DNA of 64,000 nucleotides, taken from Cymodocea nodosa (taxonomy: Eukaryota > Streptophyta > Magnoliopsida > Alismatales > Cymodoceaceae). Positions within the stretch are counted from its first letter, which is position 1; each line of letters starts with the position of its first letter. The translations under genes were made by a program, and so were the position numbers. The notes under the pieces are model-generated. The model saw nothing but the letters and a program-made list of their open reading frames with translations. It was not told the DNA's origin and searched no databases. Below are positions 10,773-21,935 of the stretch, one piece after another. The stretch is from the NCBI GenBank assembly GCA_036874045.1, contig CM072346.1, forward strand, positions 10,392,001 through 10,456,000. Direction: 5' to 3'.

Positions 10773-11992
10773 GAGTAAAGCTCGAGTAGTCCTCTACTCT
10801 AACTTCTTCTATAATTCCAAAGGAACTTTTTGGTGTTTTCAGAATAGGTCTAAGTCTTTGTCCATTTACTTTAAATATATTCTGATTTTTAGGATTTTCA
10901 ATTTAAATAGCTCCATAAGGATAAATATTTCGAACTATGTAAGGTCCTGCCCATCTAGATCTTAATTTTCCTAGATGGTTATGGAGTCTAGCCGTATAAA
11001 GATATACTTCTTATCCTATTTCAAAGCTTTTTGGAATAATTTTTCAATCATGCCAAAATTTTATTTTCTCTTACAATCTTCGAATAAGCTTCATTTCTAA
11101 ATTCTTCTAACTCAATTAGTTGCATTTTTCTATTTTTAGTAGCTTGATTTAAATTAGTGTTTAGAGTTTTTAATGCCCAATAAGCTTTATGTTCTATTTC
11201 AGCTAGTAAATGACAACTTTTTCCATATACTAGCCTAAAAGGTGGCATACCTAAGCTTGTCTTATAAGCATTTCTATAAGCCCAAAGTGCATCCATCAAT
11301 CTATTAGCCCAATCTGTTCTAGTAGGATTTACTACTTTTTCTAAGATTAACTTAATTTGTTTGTTAGCACTTTCCACTTGTCCACTTGTTTGCGGATGAT
11401 ATGATATTGCAATTTTGTGGTTTACTCCATATTTCTTCATTAAGGCTTCAAAACTTCTATTACAGAAATGAGTTCCACTATCATTGATAATAGCTTTAGG
11501 TATTCCAAATCTGGCAAATATATTTGTTCTTATAAATTGTATTACCACTTTGTTGTCATTAGTTTTTGTAGGAATAGCTTCTATCCATTTAGATACATAA
11601 TCCACCCCCAACAATATGTAATTAAATTGATTAGACATAGGAAATGGACCCATAAAATCTATTCCCCACACATCAAAGATTTCAACCTCAACAATAGGAT
11701 TAAGAGGCATCATATTCCTCTTTGATATTCTTCCTATTTGTTGACATCTTAAACAACTTAAGCAATATTTATGAGCATCTTTGAATAGTGTTGGCCAATA
11801 AAACCCACATTGCAGAATTTTTGAAGCAATTTTCCCTAAACCAAAATGCCCTCCACAAGCTTGATCATGACAGAAAGACAATATGCTAAGATATTTAGTT
11901 TCTAGAACACACATCCTTAAAACCAGATCAGGACATTTCTTAAATAAGTAAGGGTCTTCCCAATAGTAATATTTTACTCTCGAGAAAAACAA
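10773..11992 (-). pseudogene. Integrase of element 1
   Basis: The H2C2 zinc region is intact in pattern (HDQACGGHFGLGKIASKILQ, then CLSCLRCQQIG). The DDE core shows DVWGIDFMGPFP, then IINDSGTHF and [12 protein letters not shown], so D, D and E are all present. The common SDRGTHF reads NDSGTHF here, so two neighbouring residues have changed. The C-terminal [20 protein letters not shown] segment follows, then a frame break at ~11048. A second piece (10965-10773) with LRSRWAGPYIVRN and FKVNGQRLRPILK completes the end of the protein. It lies directly downstream of RNase H in the same frame, with a TAG at 12002-12004 where element 3 has CAA. Inserts cDNA into the genome; now inactive. Confidence 0.9.
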
Positions 11993-12004
11993 TTTCTTAT
12001 CCTA

Positions 12005-12640
12005 TCTATTCCAATCCTTAGGTGTTAAACCAAGTACTAAGTAATTAACTATGTTTGCATACCAAGGCATTATTTTGATGGTCATTAATTGTTCATTAGG
12101 AAAATTGTCCTTAATTTCAATGTTTGATTTTTCTATTTGTAATCTTGATAAATGATCTGCTACTACATTCTCACAACCTTTTTTATCTTTAATTTCTAGA
12201 TCAAATTCTTGTAATAATAATATCCATCGGATCAATCTAGGCGTAGTCTCTTTTTTCTTTATTAGATGTTTTAAAGCTGAATGATCCGTGTATACTATCA
12301 CTTTAGCTCCAATCAGATATGATCTAAACTTTTCTAAGGCAAATACAACAGCTAATAGTTCTTTTTTAGTAGTTGTGTAATTAACTTGAGCATCATTTAA
12401 GGTTTTGCTTGCATAATGAATCACTCTAGGAGATTTTTCTATCTTCTGTCCCAACACTACTCCTACAGCAAAATTAGATGCATCACACATTAATTCAAAT
12501 GGATGGTTCCAATAAGGTGCTTGAATAATAGGAGTTGAAATTAAGCTAGTTTTAAGTCTGAAAAATGCTTCCTTGCAATTTTTATCAAAGTTAAATGAGA
12601 CATCTTTTAATAGATTAGTTAAAGGTCTAGCTATTTTGCT
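12005..12640 (-). pseudogene. RNase H domain of element 1
   Basis: Gypsy-type RNase H with [18 protein letters not shown], then [20 protein letters not shown] containing the KEL motif right after, [13 protein letters not shown], and [10 protein letters not shown] at the end. The frame differs from the RT upstream because of a ~1-nt loss near 12665, seen by comparison with 29020-29040 in element 3. It removes the RNA template strand during reverse transcription. The catalytic acidic residues appear kept. Confidence 0.85.
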
Positions 12641-13509
12641 AAAGTCTTTAATAAATATTCTATAAAAACCATATGTCCTAGAAATGATCTAATATCTTTT
12701 ACTGATTTAGGTTCTGGTAGATTAGAAATTACTTCTAGTTTAGCTTTATCTACTTCCAACCCTTTCTTAGAAACAACATGCCCTAAGACTATTCCTTGTT
12801 TAACCATGAAGTGACATTTTTCCCAATTTAAAACCAGATTCTTTTCCACACAACGTTTTAATACTTGGTCTAAATTGCTTAAACAAACTTCATATGAGTT
12901 GCCATATACTGTAAAATCATCCATAAATATTTCTAAGAAATCTTCAGTCATTCTAGTAAATATGCCCTGCATACACCTTTGAAAGGTAGCTGGCGCATTG
13001 CATAATCCAAATGGCATTCTCTTAAAAGCATAAGTTCCATTAGGAAAGGTGAAAGTTGTTTTCTCTTGATCCTCTAATGCTATTGGAATTTGATTATAAC
13101 CTGAATACCCATCTAGGAAACAAAAATATTCTTGCCCTGCTAATCTTTCCAACATTTGATCTATAAAAGGTAAGGGAAAATGATCTTTCCTAGTCACAGC
13201 ATTCAACTTTCTATAGTCTATATATACTCTCCAGCCTGATTGAATTCTAGTAGGTATCAAGTCTTGACTTTCATTCCTAATAATTGTTAATCCTGATTTC
13301 TTGGGAACTACATGGATTGGACTAACCCACGAGCTATCAGAAATCAGATAAATTATGTCATTATCTAACCATTTCACTATTTCCTTCCTGACTACTTCTT
13401 TAAGATTTGGATTTAATCTCCTCTCAAGAATTCTAATAGGTTTAGCATTCTCTTCTAAATATATGTGGTGACAACATAAAGTTGAGCTTAACATTTTTAT
13501 ATCAGTCAT
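12631..13509 (-). pseudogene. Reverse transcriptase of element 1
   Basis: Palm and finger motifs run in order: SWVSPIHVVPKKSG, VYIDYRKLNAVTRKDHFPLP, FIDQMLERLAGQEYFCFLDG with YSGYNQ, MPFGLCNAPATFQRCMQGIF, the active site FMDD (the plant gypsy form of YVDD), and VLGHVVSKKGLEVD. All catalytic Asp positions are present. The frame is the same as PR and NC upstream, so these once formed one polyprotein. A frameshift ends it in the RT/RH link. Synthesises cDNA from element RNA in the particle. Confidence 0.92.
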
Positions 13510-13767
13510 AGTCCATCCTATTGCTTCTTTATAACTTTTTACTACATCTTTTAATTTAACTATTTGATCCTCTTTTAAATCTGAAGCAATAATGATTGAA
13601 CAGGTTCGTTTATCTTCAAGAAATATATAGGTTAATTTAGGAGGTAAAGATTTTAATTCTAAATGTTGCCCATCAGAAGCTAGAGCTCCTAATTGAACAT
13701 CATCATTTTCTAAATCAATTTCTTCCTAATCTCCTTCTATATTTATGCTTTCACTTTCCTCTAAAGT

Positions 13768-14412
13768 TTAAGAATTGATTTGCCTATTTAATTCTTCTTG
13801 AATCACATCTTCTAACATATCTCCTTCATCCTCTAAAAAGTCTATGGTATGTAAGGACATTTCTAATTCCTCAAACCTTTCTGGTTTGAAAATATTTAAT
13901 TGAGTATCTTCATTACCATATGCTAACTTCATTACTCCAGTTTTACAATTTATAACAACCCTTGATGTTGCTAAAAATGGCCTTCCCAAAATTAAAGATG
14001 TATTACCATTTTTATGCTTAATTTGTTGGGAATCCAAAATTACAATATCAATAGGATATATAAAATTTTTGATTTTAATTAAAACATCCTCTATTTTTCC
14101 TCTAAGGTATCTTATACTTCTATCAGCTAATTGAATAACCGTACTAGTAGTAGTTAAGCCTTCTAATCCTAAGGATGCAAATGTATCACTTGGCATAACA
14201 TTTATACCTGCACCTAAATCTATTAAGGTTCTTTCTAGAATTGTATTTCCTATGGTGCATAATATAACAGGGATTCCAGGAACAGATAACTTTTTAGGAA
14301 TTTGTGGCAAAAATAGGGAACTACTTTGCTTAGCTAAAAAGACCTTTCTAAGAACTTTTCGCTTTCTTTTCCTAGTACACCAATCCTTCAGAAGTTTAGC
14401 ACAAGGTGGCAT
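13768..14412 (-). pseudogene. Aspartic protease of element 1
   Basis: Shows RTLIDLGAGINVMP with the catalytic D-x-G (here DLG, the usual form in Athila-type elements) and the flap-side ILGRPFLATSRVVI motif. It is in one frame with the NC part upstream. The joining stop (TAG at ~14417) stands where element 3 has an intact CAG. Downstream it is separated from RT by further stops that element 3 lacks. Cuts the polyprotein into its parts. Confidence 0.88.
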
Positions 14413-14415
14413 TTT

Positions 14416-15432
14416 CTACAATAGATCTAACAAAGGAATGTTAAGTTGTACTTTTTCAAAAATTTCTCTGATTTTTTCTTGTTTTTCAGGTATTGTTTGT
14501 TGTAATCTTTCAGGATAGGGTGCTAAGGATTGTGATTTAAAAGATACTTTTTCTTTCAGTTGATTTGTTTGATCATTTTTAGCTTCATTAGTAGATTCAG
14601 ATTGTTCTTCAGTGATTTCTAGATTTTCAGCTATTACATTTTCATTATCATTTTGATTTTTACTCTTATCCACCTTCATATCATTTTCATTTTGAATTCT
14701 TGGTGGTATATCGGTTATAGATCTTAATGTTACACAAACATCTTCTAGATTTTCGTTACTCTCATGATGTTTTTGTATATCATTTTCATGTTTATGATCT
14801 TCAATTGTTTTTAGTTTTAAAGTGCATTCTTTAAATTCTCTTGCATTAATATTTTCTGTTTGCTGTATATTTTGCAAATTATGTAGGTTTATAACATTAT
14901 AATTTTCATTGTCTTGTTGCATAACTTGTATTTTCATTGTATATTCGTCCAATGCTTTTAATTTTCTTTCCAGATCATCTAATCTCATTACATTCAATTT
15001 TTGATCAATTTTCATTATGGTTTTTTCAGTTTCGTAAATTATATCCTTTTTAGGTTCTGAATATGCTTCCTTATAGTTTAATTGGTTAACTTCTTGTTGC
15101 TGACACATAAAGTATTCTAGTTTGTTCAGGTTTTGCTCTATACTATGCTCTAGTCTGTCATACCTATCCCAAACTTCTGTGTCTCTCAACATATTACACA
15201 CTTTATACTAACCATCAATTGGGTAAACTATAGAATTCTCATACTCGACTCTATTATATTGAGGATAATTCATTTGTTGTTCATGGGATCTAACCATCTG
15301 TAAACGTCTCAGTTTCAAACAGTTACAAATGTCATGTCCTTCAGAATTGCAGAATTCACATATGCTAATTACAAGTTTCAGAAATCTTTGAGCATAAGCA
15401 TATGCCATATTCTCAATTACGGAAGAAAACAT
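14416..15432 (-). pseudogene. Nucleocapsid-first N-terminal region of the element 1 polyprotein
   Basis: The frame opens ~80 bp after the PBS and within ~30 residues reaches a CX2CX4HX4C zinc knuckle (CEFCNSEGHDICNC). A long charged helical region follows (IMKIDQKLNVMRLDDLERKL) and then an Asn/Glu-rich linker. A stop at about 15208 splits it. No capsid domain precedes the knuckle, and there is no room for one between PBS and start. Elements 2 (20274) and 3 (50727) have the same start, so this is the family design rather than a local deletion. Binds RNA in the particle and links to PR. Confidence 0.82.
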
Positions 15433-15513
15433 ACAATACTCTAGCTATTAAAACAAAATAGCTCTAACATTTGCTTATATTAATTCAATTCAATTCTAGT
15501 CAATTCAATTCAA

Positions 15514-15532
15514 TTCCCCAGCAACGACGCTA
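15514..15532 (-). promoter_or_regulatory. Primer binding site of element 1
   Basis: On the minus strand it reads TAGCGTCGTTGCTGGGGAA, which is close to the tRNA-Asp type site usual in Athila-like elements. It lies 7 bp inside the 5' LTR edge. Confidence 0.85.
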
Positions 15533-15539
15533 TAAAACT

Positions 15540-17253
15540 TGTTTGTGTTTTCCCAGCACGACACTAGAATATTTGATTAGATCTCCAATAACGTACCAGA
15601 AAAATTGGATTTGTTACTTCTATTTTTACTTAGTTAATTTATCTTTATGCCTATTCTTTTTCTTCTAGAAGTAAACAAACAACCTTTAATACAATTTAGA
15701 TATTAATTCTAATTTGTACTTTAACTACAAGTGCACAGTGTCTATTGTATCAGTGTGCAAGTATAGGTCGATCCCACAAGGAATTGCTTAAAAGTTTAGA
15801 ACTATTTGTTTATTAACAATCAAATTTATATATTCAATAAGCTCTCCGTTGAATTACGGTTAACTCAACGGATAATGTTCGTTGAGTTATAGCTAACTCA
15901 ACGGACTAACCTCGTGGACTTAAGTTAACTCCATGAGCCTGTCTTTTCTTTTTAAATACTGCTATTTACAGAGAAATTCGGCCAACCATTGGGTGATTCC
16001 ACAGATTGTAAATAACATCAATTAAGCTTTTTAATGTTAGTAAACACTGGATTTATCATTAAGCATACTAACATTCAGATAATTCAAATAGTAACCATTA
16101 AAATCTTTAAGTCTTTTGAACGAACCAATTTCAGTAAACTACAAAACTAAAACAAACATAAAACAATCACAACACTGACAAAGATAACATTAATCACGAT
16201 ACAACACAAACAATACAACACTCAAATACAACATACAATAGTAGATAAGTTGTTTTTGGTATTTTTGGTTTAATATGAACATGGAAATGGGCGAAAGGTG
16301 AAATGTAAAGTAATCTCAATCAATAGTAAATACTTACGTCACTACATACGATGCGATTACACCACTGAAAATTAAACCACTTACAATCCTGTCTCCTCTC
16401 CCTATAGAATCGTGAGTCCAGAATTGCAAGATAATCTCCTCTTTAGCATAAAGGCATCAACCCAAAGTCAAGGCTAGAAGCTTTACGATCTTCTGAAATA
16501 TGAGTCGGCGCTTGGTGAAAATGGCTTCCCTTCCCGCGACGCGATCACTCCTCACAGTGGTTGTTAGGCACCGTGTTTGGCTCGGAATTGACCTGACATC
16601 TAGAAAGTATTCTCACAGACCTCCGATGGTTGGTGATTATGGTGGTGATGGTGGCGGTAACAATGGTTGGTGTGGTACTTTGGAGAATTGCAGATACTAC
16701 CTGTAGAAAGCTCGGTGCTCCTCCTCTATACACATTTGCCGTCCATCGATCACACACCCCTTCTTTTTCTTCCTTTCTTTTATATTTCTTCAGTAGTAAC
16801 TGCTTCTGCTTGAATGGTCGGTTGGATTTCCTTCATTCATATCAACGACGATGATTTCTTCTCCCTACGCAATACATGCAATCGTGGTTTTTCTTCCAAC
16901 TGTCCTGTTTCTACAACTGCTACAGTGGCATATTAGAAAATAAATAGTCCGTGGAGTTACAGATAACTCAACGGCCTTTCTTCGTTGATTTAACTATAAA
17001 ACACGTGCATAAATTTAACTATCCGATGCTCTGGTGCATTTCGGATACTTAAGAATTTCACAACCTGCAACTTACCGATAGTTCAGAAATATACTAAATT
17101 GACATTAATTCCCCAAAATTAAGCAAATTCTTTAATTAAAGCATATAACAGTGCAATTATAACATAATGGCTTAATTCTCATATGATAAGCTAAATATTA
17201 TGCAATTAACCATCATTTAACCGTTAATAATATGCACTTTTTCATTCTAAACA
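15540..17253 (-). repeat. 5' LTR of element 1
   Basis: Matches 884-2597 over the full 1714 bp. It has the same TG/CA ends and the same hairpins (15846-15940 and near 16950). Differences are scattered and mainly transitions. Confidence 0.95.
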
Positions 17254-17335
17254 GGCATCATATTTCTTTTTGAAATTTTTCTTGTTTGCTGGCACCTAGC
17301 ACAATTCAAACAATCAGCATTAGTGTTTAGTGTGA
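17254..17335 (-). pseudogene. Integrase zinc region of element 0
   Basis: On the minus strand it encodes CLNCARCQQTRKISKRNMMP, the C-x2-C end of the gypsy integrase zinc domain. It joins exactly to the piece at 233-878 once element 1 and one GGCAT copy are removed. Upstream homology stops near 17335. Confidence 0.8.
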
Positions 17336-18170
17336 AAAGTTAAATCAGAAAACTGGTCTATTCGGTGGCACTAGAAAACTTGATTGTTTCCTTGACAACG
17401 GTGCTAGAAAACTTATTTAGGTTCAAAAACTTGTTTGATTTGTTTTTATGTGTGAATGTTTGAAAAGAATAGATATCGGGGGTGAACCCGAACGCCCACG
17501 AATGACGCCAATACCTCACCAACGCGAACCCATAAGGGGCGACATTGGTGAAGAAGGAGTTGCCACCTAGTCCATTAAAGGGATACTAAGAAAACCTGCA
17601 CTATCGATCTCTCGTGTATCAAGGGATCGACAAGAAAAGCCCCCCAAGACTCTAGGCAAGTCTCTCAGGTACGAGTAGGGAAGGTGTAAGGCACCCTACC
17701 TACCTGGCTGAAGTCGGTCTCTCTAGAGGGTCGTGCAAATGTCCTATCAGGCTCTAAAGTGCGAAACAAAGGATTATGGGATGAATGAAAGGTTCCCCCT
17801 AGAAACCATAGGCCCATAATACCTATATAAAGACCGTAGGTCTTTAGTCAAAGTTGGGGGAAAAGGGTCAAAGTTAAATGGTTAACTTTGACTTTAACCA
17901 GTCAAAGCCAAATAGTTGTCTTTGACTAGGGTTAACATAGTTGATTGGATCCACTAGGGGGTGACCTATATGTGGGATCGCTCAAAAGATCTACCTAAAC
18001 ACAAGTCTGGAAAGGCAAGAAACCCTAGGCCCAAAGGCTCAAGTAAAGGCAAAAGCCTTTGGGGTTGGCTTTTATAAAAAGTTAATTGGGGGTAGAAGGG
18101 TCATGTAGAAAATATGCATGATAGGCCTAGGATATCAAAGTCATAGACTTGACATCCCTCCTTTGGGTAC
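17336..18170. repeat. GC-richer fragment, possibly LTR or leader of a Tat/Ogre-like element
   Basis: Base composition differs from the AT-rich neighbours. It contains GAGTTGCCACCTAGTCC, AGACTCTAGGCAAGTCTC and GGGAAGGTGTAAGGCACCC, phrases I associate with Tat/Ogre-type LTRs, but only from memory. Repeats of GTCAAAG and its complement occur around 17850-17925. No open frame or LTR partner is visible. Element 2 inserted at its right edge. Confidence 0.4.
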
Positions 18171-20167
18171 TGTTTAAAATGAAAAAGTGCATAATATTAA
18201 CGGTTAAATGTTGGTTAATTGCATAATATTTAGCTTATCATATGATAATTAAGTCATTATATTATAATTGTGCTGTTATATGCTTTAATGAATGAATCTA
18301 CATAATTTTAGGAAATTAGCATTAATGATGTACATTTCTGAACTGTCGGTAAGTTGCAGGTTTTTAAATTCCTAAATATCCAAATTTTCTATTATTTTGG
18401 AGAGTTATATTGCATGTACCAGACAATTATGTTTTAAATGCTTAAAGAATATTTTATTATTTCCTAGAGTACACGTGTTGTAACCTTAATGCATAACTTA
18501 AGTGAATGTTCGGTAAGTTATCTAGTAACTATTCAAAATGCATTTGAGCATTGGAAGTTAGGTTCGTAAGTATCTGAAATATCTGAACTCATTAAGTTAG
18601 AATTACGCATGTGTTGAAATTAAATGTTTTAGTATATCACGCGAACTACACATGTATAACTCGTTAAGTTAGTATAACTACACGTGTTGAGTTAATTGAA
18701 TATACACTAAGGTAACGCGTTGTGTTAGTATGCTTATAAGTTATTTCTTTATTACACGTGTTTTATAGTTAAATCAATGAAGTAAGTCCATTGAGTTATT
18801 TGCAACTCCACAAACCATTTATTTTCTAATATGCCACTATAGCAGTTACAGAAACAGGAAATTCAAAGGAAAACCATGATTGCACGTATCACGCAGGAAT
18901 TCACTCGTGGAATGAAGAAGAAATCACCATCGTTGATATGAATGAAGGAAATCCAACTGATCATCTAAGCAGAAGCAGTTACTACAGAAAGAAATATAAA
19001 AGAAGAGGAGAAAGACGAAGAAAAAGTGTGTGTGTAGAGGTGGAGAACTGTGCTAACTGCAAGAAGCATCAGAAGTTCCCTGAAGCTCCACACCACCACC
19101 AAAATCACCAACCATCGAAGGTTTGTGAGGATACTTTCTTGATGTCGAGTCGATTCCAAGCTGAACATGGTGACTGACAACCATTGTGAGGAGTGATCAC
19201 ATCGCGGGAAGGGAAGCCATTTTCACCAAGCATCGACTCATATCTCAGGAGATTGTAAAGCTTCTAGCCTTGGTTTCAGGTTGATGCTAGTATGTTGAAG
19301 AGGAGGTTATCTTACAATTCTTGATTCACGATTCTATAGGGGGAGGAGGCAAGATTGTAAGTGATTAAGTTTTCAGAGGTGTAATCGCATCGCATGTAGT
19401 AACAAAAGTTTTTACTATTGATAGAGATTTTTACATTTCACCTTTCACTCATCTTTAGGAACATATCAAAACAAAAATACCAAAAACAACCAATTATCTG
19501 TGTTTACATTTAGTATTAAAGTGTTGTACTGCCTGTTTTGTATTGTAATTAATGTTATCATTGTTAGTATTGTGAATGTTTTACATTTGTTTGATTCAGA
19601 AAATAGAAAATAGTTTTATTGCTTACTGAAATTGATTCGTTCTAGATACTTAAAGATTTTATTGGTTACTGTCTAAAATATCTAATTGTTAGTGTTGCTT
19701 AATGATAAATCTAATATTAATTAACATTAAAGAGCTTAATTGATGTTATTTATAATCTATGGAACTACCTAATGGTTGGTCGAATTCCTCTGTAAATAAC
19801 AGTATTTAACTGGAAAAATAGGCTTGTGGAGTTAACTTAAGTCAACGAGGTTAGTTCGTTGAGTTAACCATAACTCCACGAACTAAGTCCATTGTGTTAA
19901 CTATAACTCAATGGAGTGCTTAACTGAACACATATAAACTCCAATATAAAAATTGAAACAGTACACAATTCTTACTTAATCCCTATGGAATCGACCTATA
20001 CTTGCACACAAATACAATATACATTGTGCACTTGCAATTAAAAATACAAATTAGAATTAATATCTAATTTTTGTGAAAGGTTGTTTGTTTACTTCTAAAA
20101 GTAATTATTGATATAAGCATAAAAACAAATTAAACAAGTTTAAGATTTAACTTAACAACCCCAAATA
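18171..20167 (+). repeat. 5' LTR of element 2
   Basis: Starts TGTTTAAAATG and ends CCCCAAATA, where the terminal CA has become TA. It is the inverted counterpart of the LTRs of elements 1 and 3. Hairpin-forming CGTTGAGTTA motifs are dense at 18480-18830 and 19820-19920. Confidence 0.88.
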
Positions 20168-20174
20168 AGTTTTC

Positions 20175-20192
20175 TAGCGCCGTTGTTGGGAA
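20175..20192 (+). promoter_or_regulatory. Primer binding site of element 2
   Basis: TAGCGCCGTTGTTGGGAA lies 7 bp after the LTR end and is of the tRNA-Asp type. Confidence 0.85.
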
Positions 20193-20273
20193 TTTGAGAA
20201 GCTAAGCAACTATGAGTGCTGTTTTGTTTTAATAGCAAAGGAGTGTTGTGTGTTTTATTTTATAATTGAGAAT

Positions 20274-21444
20274 ATGGCATATGCTTAGTTTGCATATGTG
20301 AATTCTGCAATTTGGAAGGTCACGACATCTCTGATTGTTTGGAATTGAGATGATTGTAGATGGTTAGATCACATGAACAATAAATGAATTATATTTAATA
20401 TAATAGAACTGAGTATGAGAAACCTATAGTTTACCCAATTGATGGTCAATTTAGAATATGTAATATGTTGAGAGACAAGGAAGTTTGGGATAGGTATGAC
20501 AGACTAGAGCGTAGCTTAGAGCAGAACATGGACAAACTGGAACAATACATGTGTCAGCAATAAGAAGTCAACCAATTAAACTATAGGGAAGAATATTCAT
20601 AACCGAAAATTGATATCATCTACAAAACTGAAAAAACCATAATGAAAATTGATCAAAAATTGAATGCAATGAGATTAGATGATTTGGAAATAAACTTAAA
20701 AGCATTGGATGAATTTACAATGAAATTACAAGTTATACAACAAGAAAACACAAATGAAAACTTTAATGTTACAGATTTGCATAATTTGCAAGATATACAG
20801 ATAAAAGAAAGTACCAATGCAATAGAATTTAAAACTAAAAACAGTTGAAGATCATAACTATGAAAATGAAATACAAGAACATCATGAAAGTAATGAAAAT
20901 CTAGAAGATGTATGTATAACATTAAGATCTGGAACTGATATACCACCAAGAATTCAAAAGGAAAGTAATATGAAGGTGGATAAGAACAAAATTCAAAATG
21001 ATAATGAAAATGTAATATCTTAAAACATAGAAATCAATGAAGACAAAACTAAATATGAGAATGAGACTAAAAAGGATCAACCAAATGAAATGAAAGATAA
21101 AGAATCTTGTAAATCACAATCATTAGCACCCTGTCTTGAAAGATTACAACAAAAATTTCCTAAGAAACAAGAAAAAATTAGAGAAATTTTTGAAAAAGTA
21201 CAAGTTAACATACCTTTGTTAGATTTATTATAGAAAATGCCACCTTTTGTTAACATACCTTAAGGATTGGTGTACTAAGAAAAGAGAGTGAAAAGTTTTA
21301 ATGAAAGTCTTTTTAGCTGAGCAAAGTAGTTCCTTATTTCTGCCATAAATTCCTAAAAAGTTATCTGATCTTGGAATTCCTATTATATCATGCACCATAG
21401 GAAATACCATTCTAGAAAGAACATTAATAGACCTAGGTGCAGGT
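20274..21444 (+). pseudogene. NC region and start of protease, element 2
   Basis: Homologous to 14260-15432 (element 1) and starting at the matching ATG. The knuckle region is recognisable but broken by stops. The clearest open stretch is 20642-20848 (MKIDQKLNAMRLDDLEINL). Near the end ILERTLIDLGAG marks the protease active site, just before the insertion of element 4. No capsid domain lies between PBS and NC here either. Confidence 0.8.
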
Positions 21445-21935
21445 TGTAGGATCGTTGTATCACAAGAGGGGGGGTGAATTGTGTCTTTAGTAATTAAAAT
21501 TACTAGCGAATAAAATAAGAGCACAAAACACTTGTAAATAAAATTCTATTCTTTATAAACTTTAAAGAAAGAATTTACAATATCATTTCAGCTCAATTCC
21601 CTTCTTGATGGTTTTGATACGGTAATGTCTGATATACAATTCAAATAGAAAATGAAGTCCTTATTCAAAACTAATTTCGAATTGTATAAAACCTGATCTT
21701 TATGCACGTAGCTCCTTTCCTTCTTTTTGCTCAACTTCTGTATCTCTTCTTCTCTAGTTGTCGAATATCTAGACTTCTTGCATTTGCAGCTCCTTTTCTG
21801 AAATTGCTTGGAATTTCGAACTTCTTCTGTTGTTGGAGAATTTTTCTAGATATGAATATTCAGATTTGATTTTTCAGTTTAGGATCCAGATTGAATATTC
21901 AGACTTGGTTTTTGAGATTAGGATCTATTTGGGGT
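21445..21935 (-). repeat. 3' LTR of element 4 (SIRE-like copia), outer part
   Basis: Begins TGTAGGATCG followed by CACAAGAGGGGGGGTGAATT. This is the complement of a SIRE-like LTR end, as at 37106. It continues at 52773 after removal of element 3, giving an LTR of about 1195 bp. It shares only its end with the longer SIRE-like LTRs, so it is a different family. Confidence 0.82.

Larger units (their letters stand above)
879..17258 (-). mobile_element. Element 1: full-length Athila-like Ty3/gypsy retrotransposon
   Basis: Two LTRs of exactly 1714 bp (884-2597 and 15540-17253) flank a 12.9-kb interior. A 5-bp target duplication GGCAT lies at 879-883 and 17254-17258. On the minus strand the order is 5' LTR, PBS, NC, PR, RT, RH, IN, accessory ORF, capsid ORF, F-box ORF, PPT, 3' LTR. 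The LTRs differ by scattered, mainly C/T and G/A changes with no net length change. Every coding region carries stops or frameshifts, so the copy is not autonomous. The target was the integrase gene of element 0, hit in the same orientation. Confidence 0.95.
18171..21444 (+). mobile_element. Element 2: 5' part of an Athila-like gypsy element (plus)
   Basis: A 5' LTR (18171-20167), PBS and NC/PR start of the same family as elements 1 and 3, in the opposite orientation. It stops inside the protease active site (RTLIDLGAG) at 21444, where the LTR of element 4 begins. The rest would lie beyond element 4 and is not in the window. Confidence 0.88.
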
